A stretch of DNA of 64,000 bases from Tupaia tana (lineage: Eukaryota > Chordata > Mammalia > Scandentia > Tupaiidae): NCBI GenBank assembly GCA_026018925.1, contig JAKSZU010000005.1, forward strand, positions 26,065,802-26,129,801, written 5' to 3'. Positions 40,748 through 50,561 of the stretch are shown here, in pieces (within the stretch, counting starts at the first letter, position 1; every line of letters begins with the position of its first letter). A model generated the notes under the pieces. The model saw nothing but the letters and a program-made list of their open reading frames with translations, was not told the origin of the DNA and did no database searches. The translations under genes and the position numbers were made by a program.

Positions 40748-40766
40748 AAAACTCTAATCTAAATCT

Positions 40767-41023
40767 TTTTTTTTTTGAGAGAGGTTTTTGCTATAGGGTG
40801 CGTGCGCTTTCCAGAAAGACAGAGACAGAGAAACAGAAAGCGAGAAATCACCTCCCAGGGGGTATGGCCACGCAGCAATCCCTCCTCCTCCATTCTCCTC
40901 TCGGGACCTTGGGCACACACGCACATGCACCCAGTGTGAGTTTAAGCCACTGAGTCCGGGACTCGAACTGCGGTTGACTACATGGGAGTTCAGCGACATA
41001 GCCATTACACTAACTGCTGGTCC
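40767..41023 (-). repeat. L-type SINE
   Basis: 'gagaggtttttgctataggg' to 'actaactgctggtccc'. Target repeat 'taatctaaatct' / 'taatctagatct'. Confidence 0.95.
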
Positions 41024-41090
41024 CTAATCTAGATCTCTAGTCTAAAACTAGGCAGAAATATTCGAAGATTTAGAGGTGTAGAAATTCTAG

Positions 41091-41465
41091 ATGTCTTCAA
41101 AAAGTTCAGGGAAAATGTGTACTATGAAGAAGCTATGATGGATTTCAATTTTCACCAAAATAAAGTAGCACTTTAATCTTATTTTTCCATGAACTTTTTT
41201 TTTTTTTTTAATTTGCATGTGCTTGCCAGAGTGAGACAGAAAGGCAAAGTGGGAAAGCCTTCCCCACCATGGAGGACAGTCATGCTACAATCCCTTCTCC
41301 TCCATTTCTCCTTTCAGGATTTTGGGCACACATACACATACACCTGGCGTGTTTTTCAAGCAGCCGGGGCCAGGACTTGAACTCTGCAGTCAACCATGTG
41401 GGATTCAGCCACCTTAACCACCATGTCACTGGCAGGCCCTCTACGAACTTTTCAAATCCCCTTGT
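41091..41465 (+). mobile_element. MITE split by a SINE
   Basis: 'gtcttcaaaaagttcaggg', 'gtgtactatgaagaagctatg', 'caccaaaataaagtagcac', 'ttccatgaact', then after the SINE 'acgaacttttcaaatcccc'. Confidence 0.7.
41203..41440 (-). repeat. L-type SINE in MITE
   Basis: 'tttgcatgtgcttgccagag' to 'gtcactggcaggcc'; diverged. Confidence 0.82.
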
Positions 41466-41639
41466 ATAATAGGCTGGTGTTAGGGGCTAGTTGAGCTTCT
41501 GATTCTCATTGGACCATCTCTCATACACACACAGACTCCTTGGCCTCCACTTCCACCCATGCTTAATACATACATGTTCTACTTCAGTTTAGACTCCTCT
41601 AAGGACTGGAGTTCACTGTATTCATGGGAAGATCAATCC

Positions 41640-41798
41640 AAATTTTTTTTTATAATATTTTGTTTTAATTGTCAGAGGGCAAACATGCTCACCAGAGAAA
41701 GAGAGAGTCAGAGAAAGGGAAAAAGCACCCCCACAGGGAAGCGTAGTCATGCCAAAGTTCCTTCTTCTCCTCCAGAATTCTTTATCTATTTGGGGCAT

Positions 41799-41829
<31 letters not shown>

Positions 41830-41942
41830 CACACGCACACACACACACTTGGTGTATTTTTCAAACCGCCAGAGCCAGGATTCAAACCACAGTCAGTTAT
41901 GTGAGATACGGGTCCCTTAATCACTAGGCTACGGGGCCAGCC
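41640..41942 (-). repeat. Old SINE with CA repeat
   Basis: 'gtcagagggcaaacatgctc', (CA)n at 41799-41848, head end 'ctacggggccagcc'. Confidence 0.75.
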
Positions 41943-42079
41943 AACAGACATTTTAAAGGAAGTTTTTCTATGCTGAATTCCAGTATTTTTCCTTATAATA
42001 AATTTTGTTTAAAGACATTATATATTGTTCAATATATATGAGAGAAAATATGAAATACTTATATTTCTTCTTTATCTTT
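41943..42079. other. Intron 4 sequence
   Basis: AT-rich, no recognised feature. Confidence 0.4.
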
Positions 42080-42155
42080 ATAGAAAGTCTCATTGTCATA
42101 ATCCTCCTGCCTCAGTTTGCTGAGTAGCTGGGACTAAAGGTGCACAACACCATAA
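42080..42155 (-). repeat. 7SL-derived monomer fragment
   Basis: The minus strand reads 'TTTAGTCCCAGCTACTCAGC', 'GAGGCAGGAGGATTATGAC', 'AATGAGACTTTCTATAAAG'. This is 7SL/FLAM-like with the segment after GAGGCAGGAGGAT missing. Confidence 0.7.
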
Positions 42156-42339
42156 CTGTCTGAAGTGTAAATTTTGATGTATAATAATAACAATCACAAA
42201 AAAAACACCCATGGGCTCACTGTCCAACTTCATAGCCACTATATTAATAAATACATTTTAATCTACTTTTCTGCTTCTACTCATTTTTTGATCCTAACTA
42301 ACTCTTTAACATGAATTTTGTGTTTATCAGTCCTGTACT

Positions 42340-42580
42340 TTTTTGTTGTTTTGTTTTATTTTTTGCTATAGGACACATGCACTTGTCAGAGAGAGACAGA
42401 GATGGGGTGAGGGGGTGATGGCCACACCATAATCCCTTCGTGTCCATTCTGCTCTTGGTATTTTGGGCACACAGGCACATGTGCCAAGCATGAATTTTAA
42501 GCCACTGTTCTGGGACTCAAACTGCACAATGGGCCATATGGGGTCCAGAGCCTTAACCTCCACACCACCTGCTAGCTCCA
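42340..42580 (-). repeat. L-type SINE, diverged
   Basis: 'ttttttgctataggacac' to 'ccacctgctagctcc'. Confidence 0.85.
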
Positions 42581-42591
42581 TTCTTGTAATT

Positions 42592-42757
42592 TTTTTTTTA
42601 ATAATTATTTTATTTAACTTTATTTATTTATTTTAATTTGACCAAGAGAAGGGGGGGAGAGAGAGAGTGAGAAAGCAAGCCCTCGGTCTGGGACTCAAAC
42701 TGCAGTCAGCCATGTGGAAGTCTAGAGCCCTTAACCACCAGGCCACCTGCTGGCCCC
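42592..42757 (-). repeat. S-type SINE
   Basis: 'taattattttatttaactt', head ending 'ccacctgctggccccc'. Target repeat 'cattcttgtaa' / 'cattcctgcac'. Confidence 0.9.
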
Positions 42758-42787
42758 CATTCCTGCACTTTTAAAAATAGTTTTACC

Positions 42788-42941
42788 AGGACCAGCAGGT
42801 GGCATGGTGGTTAAGGGTACTGGACTCCCACATGGCCAACTGCAATTCAGGTCTTGGACCTGGAGTCTTGTTTTTCTCACTTTCTCTCTCTGGTCAAATT
42901 AAAATAAATAAGTAAATAAATTTAAATAAAATAATTCTTTA
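42788..42941 (+). repeat. S-type SINE, first of a stacked pair
   Basis: 'ggaccagcaggtggcatgg' to 'aaaataattctttaaa'. 'aaaatagtttt' precedes and follows it. Confidence 0.92.
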
Positions 42942-42955
42942 AAAAATAGTTTTGG

Positions 42956-43031
42956 GGCCAGCAGGTGGTGTGGTGGTTAAGGGTGTTGGACTCCCACATG
43001 GCCAACCACGGTTCAAGTTCCGAACCTGGCA

Positions 43032-43067
<36 letters not shown>

Positions 43068-43132
43068 CCTCTCTGGTCAAATTAAAATAAATAAAAATGA
43101 ATAAATGAATAAAGTTAAATAAAATAATTTTA
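42956..43132 (+). repeat. S-type SINE, second of a stacked pair
   Basis: 'ggccagcaggtggtgtgg' with a (CT)n linker. A third 'aaaatagttttacca' follows. Confidence 0.93.
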
Positions 43133-43631
43133 AAAAATAGTTTTACCACATATATGTGTCCCTAAACAATACATTAACTTGTTTTACTCTTGAACTTAAA
43201 AATATGGTATCATTCAACATGTAGTTTCTACAATTTCACTTTTAAAATCTAATCTCATGTTTTAAAGACTCATCCACGGTTTTGCATGTAGCTATACTTC
43301 ATTCACTTTTTATTGCTATATATATTCCTCTGGTAAATAAATCACAATCTATGTTTTCATTTTCTCAGTGTGGACACTGGGTCATTTTTAGTTTTTCAAA
43401 CTATTAACCATGGTGCTATGAACATTCCCTACATCTTGAATGAGGCACAGGTGTGGCAGTTTATTTAATAATATATCTAGGAGTGGAACTGCTGGTTCAC
43501 ATAGTAGGAGCATATTCAGCTTTGTACATAATGACTAACTGCAAAATGGTTATACTAATGTACACTAACACAGCAGATATGAGAATTCATATTGCTCTAT
43601 ACACTAAATGTTGTTAATTTTCAATACTTTC

Positions 43632-43811
43632 ATTTTTTTTTTTCTTTTTGAGAGGCTTTTGCTACAGGGCACGTGCGCTTGCCAGACAGACAGAGAGAGA
43701 CAGAGAGACAGAAAGCGAGAAATCACCCCCCCAGGGGGGATGGCCACGCTGCAATCCCTTCTCCTCCATTCTCCTCTCGGGATCTTGAGCACGCACGCCC
43801 ACGCGCCCGGA
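43632..43811 (-). repeat. 5'-truncated L-type SINE in L1
   Basis: Tail and body are present, but the element stops at 'cacgcgcccgg' and lacks the whole tRNA-like head. Target repeat 'aatactttcattttt' / 'aacactttcattttt'. Confidence 0.93.
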
Positions 43812-43904
43812 ACACTTTCATTTTTAACAATTTCAAGGGTATAAAATGGTATCTCATTTTTCTCTTAATTTGATTTCTCAATTATTAATATGTGTTAAAA
43901 AATT

Positions 43905-44314
43905 AGTTGGGAGACCATTAACTGAGAGGGCGCCAGCACTTTGGGTTCCTTCACAAGTAAACCAAAACCCACTCAGTGAAGCAGCAAAATAAAACATGAG
44001 TTTAATAAGACACTGCCAACTCATGTCTAACTAGAGACTTTTACCTATCAAAAACTGCCAACCAGGGACCAGCAGTTAGCGTAATGGCTATGTCGCTGGA
44101 CTCCCACGTAGTCGACCGCGGTTCGAGTCCCGGACCCGGCGGCTTAAACTCACGCCGGGCGCGTGTGCGTGCGTGCCCAAGATCCCGAGAGGAGAATGGA
44201 GGAGAAGGGATTGTGGCGTGGCCATCCCCCCTGGGGGGTGATTTCCTGCTTTCTATCTCTCTGTCTCTCTCTGTCTGTCTGGCGAGCGCACGCGCCCTAT
44301 AGCAAAAACCTCTC

Positions 44315-44359
<45 letters not shown>

Positions 44360-44545
44360 GCCAACCAGCATCTAACTGGAGACTTTCCACTAACCAATCA
44401 AATATTTTCTTTGTCTTGCTTCCACAAACACCTTATACAAGTTTCTCTCTTAAATCTCCTCAGGGTAACCCAACAGCTTGTTGCCTGGAGTCACCCAATT
44501 AATGAATCACTGTTGTATTTGTTCAAATAAACTTTAAAAATTTTG
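43905..44545 (+). mobile_element. Possible LTR split by a SINE
   Basis: 'ccagcactttgggttccttc' to 'ccaatcaaatattttctttg', 'gggtaacccaacagcttgttg' and 'tgttcaaataaactttaaa' have an LTR-like layout with a CCAAT box and polyadenylation signal. Family not identified. Confidence 0.35.
44067..44356 (+). repeat. Youngest-looking L-type SINE
   Basis: Essentially consensus over its length, with an A40 tail and a perfect 15-nt target repeat 'aaaactgccaaccag' on both sides. A good reference copy for the family. Confidence 0.97.
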
Positions 44546-44654
44546 AAATTTACCTGGAAACATCTTTTAACACATTTGATTTCAGTTTCATGCTCTGATA
44601 ATGAAATACCCATTCATATCTTTTTGTTCATTTTTCTACTGAGTTTTTGTTTGT

Positions 44655-44936
44655 TTTGTTTTCTCTTATTTATTTATCTTTTAAACTTTGCCAGAGGGCG
44701 CAAACACTGGTCAGAGAGAGACACAAAGAGGAAGAGAGTGAAAAAGTGACAATGTACCCCACCCATGAGAAATGGTCACATCACAATTCTTTCTCTTCCA
44801 TCTTTCCCTCCTTTTGGGACTTTGAGCACACGCGCTCACTCATCTTATTTCTCAAGCTGCCAGGTCCGATACCTGAAATGCCCAGTCAGCCATGTGGGAT
44901 CCAGCTGTCTTAACCACCACACCACAGGCTGGCCCC
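44655..44936 (-). repeat. Old L-type SINE
   Basis: 'aaactttgccagagggcgc' to 'ccacaggctggcccc'. Confidence 0.78.
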
Positions 44937-45086
44937 TTATTTATTTACAGATAATCTCTACATATTATGAGTATTAATCCTTTGCTGATTAGGAACAACA
45001 AATATTTCTCATTTTGTGGTGGTTTTACTTCTTTTCCCTATAATTTCTAACTATTAGTCCCATTTATACCTCTTGAGTGATTTTTT

Positions 45087-45351
45087 TTTTTTTTTTTGAG
45101 AGGGGTTTTCGCTATAGGGCGTGTGCGCTTGCCAGACAGACAGAGAGAGACAGAGAGACAGAAAGCAAGAAATCACCCCCCAGGGGGGATGGTCACGCCG
45201 CAATCCCTTCTCCTCCATTCTCCTCTCGGGATCTTGGGCACGCACGCACACGCGCCCGGCGTGAGTTTTAAGCCACCGGGTTTGGGACGCAAACCGCGGT
45301 TGACTACGTGGGAGTCCAGCAACATAGCTATTACGCTAACTGCTGGTTCCC
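45087..45351 (-). repeat. L-type SINE in stacked cluster
   Basis: 'gaggggttttcgctataggg' to 'gctaactgctggttcc'. 'cttgagtgatttttt' on both sides. Confidence 0.96.
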
Positions 45352-45365
45352 TTGAGTGATTTTTT

Positions 45366-45541
45366 TTTTTTAAAAGATTTATTTATTCATTCATTCATTC
45401 ATTCATTTTAATTTAACCAGAGAGAGACACAGAGAGAGAGAGAGGAAAGTGAGAAAGCAAGCCACCAGGTCCAGGACTTGAACCCTGGTCGGCCATGTGG
45501 GACTATCCAGCGCCCTAACCACCACGCCACCTGCTGGTCCC
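45366..45541 (-). repeat. S-type SINE in stacked cluster
   Basis: (ATTC)n tail, head ending 'ccacctgctggtccc'. A third 'cttgagtgatttttt' follows at 45543. Confidence 0.95.
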
Positions 45542-45576
45542 GCCTTGAGTGATTTTTTAAAAGTCTAGCTTTGCAG

Positions 45577-45760
45577 GGCCAGCAGTTGGTACGGTGGTTA
45601 AGGCACTGAACTCCCACACAGCTGCCTGTGGCCAAGTCCTAGACTTGGCAACTTGCTTTCTCACTTTCCCTCTCTTTCTCTCTCTTTCAGGTGAGCACAC
45701 GTGTCCTAAAGCAAATGAAATAATAACAAATAAAATTAAATAAATAATTCTTATAAAAAA
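45577..45760 (+). repeat. S-type SINE in stacked cluster
   Basis: 'agggccagcagttggtacgg' to 'aataattcttataaaa'; followed by 'aaaagtgtctag'. Confidence 0.92.
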
Positions 45761-45771
45761 AAAGTGTCTAG

Positions 45772-46035
45772 GGACCAGCAGTTGGCGTAATGGCTATGTC
45801 GCTGGACTCCCACGTAGTCGACCGCGGTTCGCGTCCCGGACCCGGTGGCTTAAACTCACGCCGAGCGCGTGTGCGTGCGTGCCCAAGATCCCGAGAGGAG
45901 AATGGAGGAGAAGGGATTGCGGCGTGGCCATCCCCACTGGGGGGTGATTTCTCACTTTCTGTCTCTCTGTCTCTCTCTGTCTGTCTGGCGAGCGCATGCG
46001 CCCTATAGCAAAAACCTCTTCAAAAAAAAAAAAAA
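45772..46035 (+). repeat. L-type SINE in stacked cluster
   Basis: Near consensus; preceded and followed by 'aaaagtgtctag'. Confidence 0.96.
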
Positions 46036-46048
46036 AAAGTGTCTAGCG

Positions 46049-46144
46049 GGACCAACAGGTGGCATGATAGTTAAGGCACTGGACATTCCTACATGGCTGA
46101 CCATGGTTCGAGTCCTGGACCTGGTGTGGTTTTCTTTCTCACTT

Positions 46145-46175
<31 letters not shown>

Positions 46176-46254
46176 CTCCTCTCCAGTCAAAATTTTAAAA
46201 ACATAAATGAGTGAATAAATAAAATTTAAAATAAATAATTCTTTTTTTAAAAAA
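46049..46254 (+). repeat. S-type SINE in stacked cluster
   Basis: 'gggaccaacaggtggcatg' to 'aataattctttttttaaaa', followed by 'aaaagtgttg'. Confidence 0.93.
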
Positions 46255-46259
46255 AGTGT

Positions 46260-46452
46260 TGGGGCCAGCAAGTGGCGTGGTGGTTAAATGCGCTGGACTC
46301 CCACATGGCCGACCACAGTTCAAGTCTCGGATCTGGTGGCTTGCTTTCTCACTTCCTCTCTCTCTCTTTGTCTCTCTCTCTCTCTGATCAAACTGGAAAA
46401 TAATAATGATAATAATAATAAATAAAGTTAAATAATTCTTTAAAAAAAAAAA
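46260..46452 (+). repeat. S-type SINE in stacked cluster
   Basis: 'ggggccagcaagtggcgtgg' to 'aataattctttaaaa', followed by 'aaaagtgtctcgctttg', related to 'aaaagtctagctttg' at 45558 before the first plus copy. Confidence 0.94.
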
Positions 46453-46985
46453 GTGTCTCGCTTTGCTTCCACATGAAAATCCTTTAAGTATCTAAAATCA
46501 GAAACCAAGGTTAAGGGAGATAATTACCATTGATGGTATTTTAACAAGTTAGTACATGTCTTCTGAATCAAATTCTAGAGAATTTCTTCTACACTGTACT
46601 GCAATTAATCTCCTCTCCTCAAAATATTTCCTTTCCTGTGCTAAACATTACCAATTCTTTCAGCTACTCCTAATTTAAGGAATTACAAGTTCACTATCCT
46701 GGTTACTCTATATTGAAAATATGTAGAACTGAAAATAATAATCTTCTCCTCATTTCCATAATCTGGGCACTATACTTTTATGAACATTGCCAAGGTCTAA
46801 ATGTACTTTTTTTTAGTAACCATACCATACTGTTGGTTAAAACTGTGCTTGTGGTTGATAACCCTTTCCTCTTTTCACACTATTGCCACATTTCTTCCAC
46901 CTGTGTTTTTGAACCCTGCCACCCGGTAGAATGCCAAAAATGTTACAATTTACTTGAATGCTTATTGCTATATTTTTATTTTGAA
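46453..46985. other. Intron 4 sequence, unassigned
   Basis: AT-rich with no recognised repeat or exon. Confidence 0.45.
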
Positions 46986-46989
46986 AATT

Positions 46990-47177
46990 TTTTTTTCTTT
47001 TTTAGAATTATTTATTTAGTTAGTTCCATTTGTTCTTATTATTTTTTAATTTGACCAGACAGAGACAGAGAGAGAGATAAAGGGAAAGTGAGAAAGCAAG
47101 CCACGAGGTCTAGGACGAACTGCAGTCGGCCATGTGGGAGTCCAGTGCCTTTAACCACCGCACCACCTGCTGGCCCC
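46990..47177 (-). repeat. S-type SINE
   Basis: 'agaattatttatttagtta', head ending 'ccacctgctggcccc'. Target repeat 'tattttgaaaa' on both sides. Confidence 0.94.
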
Positions 47178-48110
47178 TATTTTGAAAACCTTAAGAAAAA
47201 ATAAAGAAAGAAAAAAGGTGATGCCCTGAATATAATAAAGGCACAGCAGATGGTTACACACCTTATACAGATACACACACTTAGCAAAAAAAGAGAGAAA
47301 GGAAGAGAGCAAGAAAGAGAGAAAAGGGAGAGAGAATACATCTCATCGTATCCTTTACTACCTGGAGCGCATACCTACTGTCCTCAGAGGAGGGGAAGGA
47401 ACCAGGGAGGGGACATCACCAAAGAGCAATGAAAGGTAGCTCTGGGATTTTGAGCATGTAGGGCTCTGGTCTGGCCAATTTCAGAGTAACCGAAGGGATT
47501 TCCAGAACAAATTTGGACAAATTTTTACTTTATTTGATATTTGCCTTGCAGGCTGACTTTAGAACCTAATCCCATCGCCAACCCCAGTAAAATAACCTTT
47601 CTGGGAATCTGAAGTGTTCTCTGCCCTTAGCAGCTAGTGAGAAACCACACCCTCTCCCACAGACCCAGTGCCCTAGGGAGAGGAAGTGAGACTGGCTGCT
47701 GGAATCGATCTCTCGCTGTACGGGTTACCACCTGCTTCAGGGGGTCTTTCTCGTCTACAATCCATCAAGGCAGGCTCATCCTGAGCATCTGAGATGATAC
47801 CCACAAACCTCTTCGGCAAAGGGTGGTTGTGGTTCTTTCTGGCCCAGGGCACCTGTGTGGGGAGATCCCTTAGCCCCCGCCCCAGCTTGGACACTAGAAT
47901 CAGGGACAAGGAAGAGGGGAGCCAGGAAGTCATACCAATGCCTATCCAGGGCTTGGATCTCCACACTGAACATATACCAAATGTCCACACTCCATGGAGG
48001 AAACTGAAGGACTCAATGGCATCGAAGTAGAGAGAGTAATGATAGTTAAGAGGGATTGTGATGGGGGGAATGTTGGAAAAAATGATGAAAAGACTCAAAA
48101 ATCCATGTAA
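47178..48110. other. Intron 4 sequence, 930 nt, unassigned
   Basis: Includes an A/G-rich tract (47284-47337) and a GC-richer block 47600-48000. Minus-strand frames across the block lack any domain I recognise. It may be a decayed LTR; no firm sign. Confidence 0.4.
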
Positions 48111-48111
48111 G

Positions 48112-48237
48112 GGGTTGTAGGTGGTGTGGTGGTTAAGGCACTGAACTCCCACATGGCTGCCTGCAGTCAAGTCCCGGAACTGGCAGCTTGCTTTCCTTTC
48201 TCTCTTTCTCTGGTCAAATTAAAAAGTAACAATAACA
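48112..48237 (+). repeat. S-type SINE, first of a run of three
   Basis: 'ggggttgtaggtggtgtgg' to 'ggtcaaattaaaaagtaac'. Confidence 0.9.
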
Positions 48238-48371
48238 GGGGCCAGCAGGTAGTGTGCTGGTTAGGGTGATGGATTCCCACATGGCTGGCCATGGTTCAAG
48301 TCCCAGACCTGGTGGCTTACTTTCTCACCTTCCCTTTCTCTCTCTCTTTGGTCAAATTAAAAAATAAAAGG
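48238..48371 (+). repeat. S-type SINE, second of the run
   Basis: 'ggggccagcaggtagtgtgc' to 'ggtcaaattaaaaaataaa'; inserted in the tail of the first. Confidence 0.92.
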
Positions 48372-48376
48372 AAGAG

Positions 48377-48600
48377 GGGGCCGGCAGGTAGTGGGGTGAT
48401 TGGGGCCGCCGGACTCCCACATGGCTGACTGCAGTTTGAGTCTCGGACCTGGTGGCTTGCTTTCTTACCCCCCCCCCCCACACACACACTCTGTCCCTCT
48501 CTAGTCAAAGAAAAATAAATAAGTAGTAAATAAAGTTAAATAATTTTAAATAAATAAAAGGAAGAAATAAAAATAAATAAATAAATAATGAAACAAAATT
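48377..48600 (+). repeat. S-type SINE, third of the run
   Basis: 'ggggccggcaggtagtgggg', a C10 run, long A/T-rich tail. 'aataaaaggaaga' occurs on both sides. Confidence 0.9.
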
Positions 48601-49404
48601 AAATAAATATGACTATTTCTAAAAAAACGTGCATATAAACAAGGCAAAGCGCTTATGGACAGGTGTACAACAGAGTAAAAAGAGCATTATGTACTTGATA
48701 CATACTTCCAAAAAATCTAGCAGAATGGATATCGAATGTGCACAACATACTGTAATGTTTGTTGTTGAGGAGGATGAACCTATTTATATCCTTGGTTTGA
48801 TGATCACTCTATATGCACACGTTGAAAACCATACTATATCCCACAAAGATGTACAATGATACATAAATCACAAAATATCACAGGGGTATTTTTAAAAGTG
48901 ATATTAACCCCGAGGTTTTGGAGCACTGCTCTGGCCCCAAAGGCATGAGGACCTAAGTGAACACAGCTTCTTTGCCCTGTCTCAGTCCCGTGAGGTGAAG
49001 CTGTGCGCTTGGTGTGTACAGCTCAGTCTGTGAATGCCGGTCCTGCCTGATGGGGACGCAACAAGGAGCCAGAAAGCACAAGGAGAAGCTTGCCAGCTGC
49101 ACAGCTGTCCCCTTCATTCCCCCCTTGTTCCTCGTGGCTTGTACACAGCCTAGCATTCGTGTAGCCCTGTACTGCCCAATACAGGAGCCAGTCACTACAT
49201 ATGGTGGTTATTGAAATTCAAATTTTAATTAAGATGAAATAAAATTAAAACTTAGGTTCCTCACTTGTATTAGCCACATTCCGAAGTTCAATAATCCCAA
49301 GTGACCAGTGATTACTGCATTGGAGGGAACAAAGAGCACTTTCGTCATCTCAGAAAGTTCTAGAGAATCATACTGAGATCTTATAATCTCATGAGGATTT
49401 TTTT
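48601..49404. other. Intron 4 sequence, possible decayed L1
   Basis: 'gtacttgatacatacttcc' and 'cacaaagatgtacaatgatac' near 48690 and 48840 are faintly L1-3'-UTR-like. The remainder is unassigned. Confidence 0.35.
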
Positions 49405-49618
49405 TTTTTAAGTTTCTTTCTTTCTTCCAAGAGAAAGACAGTGGGGGATCCCCAACAGGGTCTTCATATTCTGATCCATCTCAGCTTCAGCCAACCAGAA
49501 TCAAAAGTCCACAAAACCCCCAGATTGCACAGGGGAACCTCGAGATGCAAACCTGGGACCTTCCCACATGGGTCCGGCACTGAGAGCACTGTGTTGCCAT
49601 TGTCCACTGTCTGGGCCT
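49405..49618 (-). repeat. Third-type SINE
   Basis: 'ccccaacagggtcttcatatt', 'cgagatgcaaacctgggacc', 'ttcccacatgggtccggcac', 'ccactgtctgggcc'. Confidence 0.65.
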
Positions 49619-49620
49619 GA

Positions 49621-49730
49621 GGTTTGCATTTTCATCCCCACTTTGTAGATAAGGAAATTGAGGCTCAAAAGTAACCTGCAAATGATAGTGTACTGACTCC
49701 AAGGTTTGAAAAAGTTTTCTATTCCTTGCC
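49621..49730 (-). repeat. MIR fragment (tentative)
   Basis: 'catccccactttgtagataagg', 'aaattgaggctcaaaagtaacctgc' is the reversed MIR centre. Confidence 0.55.
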
Positions 49731-49862
49731 TGTCCACGATCTGTTACTGAAAACCCAGCACATGGTCCAGCTACAGTGGCGTGTGCTGCTAAGATGCTTT
49801 GCTCTACCCGCCAGGACCATAATGGGCAGGCTGGATTTGATTCCCAACAGAACCTAAAGGCC

Positions 49863-49975
49863 AAGGGCAGTGGCACACACATGCCTGTAATCCCAGTTAC
49901 TTGGGAGGATGAGGCAGGAGGCATGTAATGGTGAGATGCTGTCCAAAACCAAACCCCACCAACCAAACAAACAAC
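49863..49975 (+). repeat. 7SL-derived monomer with A-rich tail
   Basis: 'gcagtggcacacacatgcc', 'tgtaatcccagttacttggg', 'aggatgaggcaggagg', then 'gtaatggtgagatgctgtcc' and an A/C-rich tail. FLAM-like, but lacking roughly 35-40 nt after GGCAGGAGG. Confidence 0.75.
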
Positions 49976-49979
49976 AATG

Positions 49980-50218
49980 GGATAGGGTGCGTGCGCTCGC
50001 CAGACAGACAGAGAGAGACAGAGAGACAGAAAGCGAGAAATCACCCCCCAGGGGTGATGGTCATGCCGCAATCCCTTCTCCTCCATTCTCCTCTTGGGAT
50101 CTTGGGCACGCATGCACATGCGCCCGGCGTGAGTTTTAAGTCACCGGGTCCGGGACGCGAACTGCGGTCGACTACATGGGAGTCCAGCGACATAGCCATT
50201 ACACTAACTGCTGGTCCC
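49980..50218 (-). repeat. L-type SINE lacking its tail
   Basis: Starts abruptly at 'gatagggtgcgtgcgctcgcc' against the 7SL monomer's tail. Body and head near consensus, ending 'ctaactgctggtccc'. Confidence 0.94.
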
Positions 50219-50445
50219 CTGTGCCAGGTTTTTTAACAGCACTCACATTCTGGGAATCTACCAGACACATCATAGACTCTCAGTTCTTAATCAGTTATAC
50301 AGATAGTTGAAGTAGATTCAGTCAATTCAATCACATATCGAGACAAGCCTGACGTTGGCATCTAGCACGACTGGTCAAATGCCCGTTTGGGTTCCAAGCC
50401 ACTGCTCTGGATTACTGTGAAGACCCAGTAGCAAGCTGGACTTAC
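50219..50445. other. Intron 3 end and exon 4 donor region
   Basis: This is intron 4 sequence immediately downstream of exon 4. No repeat recognised. Confidence 0.5.
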
Positions 50446-50561
50446 TTCTTATACTCACTGTAAACAATATTGTGTAATTGGCAGCTTCACTCTGAATAAA
50501 AAGTAGGTATTCTCCAGCTTGGGTTTCTGTCATTTTCAAAATGAGCATGGAAACAACTCCT
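50446..50561 (-). CDS. FLT3: FLT3 exon 4 (Ig-like domain 1, C-terminal part)
   Basis: 116 nt, as I recall human exon 4. Acceptor 'TTTCTTGTTTTGCAG', donor GTAAGTCC. It completes the Arg codon from exon 3 and reads GVVSMLILKMTETQAGEY, then LLFIQSEAANYTILFTVSIR. GEYLLF is the Ig-like F-strand motif; NYT is a sequon. Human differs by V to L and T to A. The lone base at the end joins exon 5 to make Ser. Confidence 0.98.

Larger units (their letters stand above)
43260..45060 (-). mobile_element. Old L1 fragments, antisense to plus (tentative)
   Basis: On plus, 'actttttattgctatatat', 'tcagtgtggacactgggtca', 'aaccatggtgctatgaac', 'aggagtggaactgctggttc', 'gtataaaatggtatctcat', and after other insertions 'tattatgagtattaatcctttgctg' are reverse-complement L1 phrases. 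LTR-like and SINE insertions break it up. Confidence 0.6.

Noticed and set aside
41799-41848. CRISPR-like spaced repeats
   Set aside because: The CA runs and stacked SINEs are ordinary eukaryotic repeats; there are no spacers or cas genes.
44067-44130. tRNA gene
   Set aside because: The A and B boxes are present, but the region cannot form a normal cloverleaf and it is the head of a dispersed SINE.
47673-48170. A 165-residue minus frame in intron 4
   Set aside because: No recognisable domain, no splice sites or conserved context, and it runs into a SINE head. Left as unassigned sequence.
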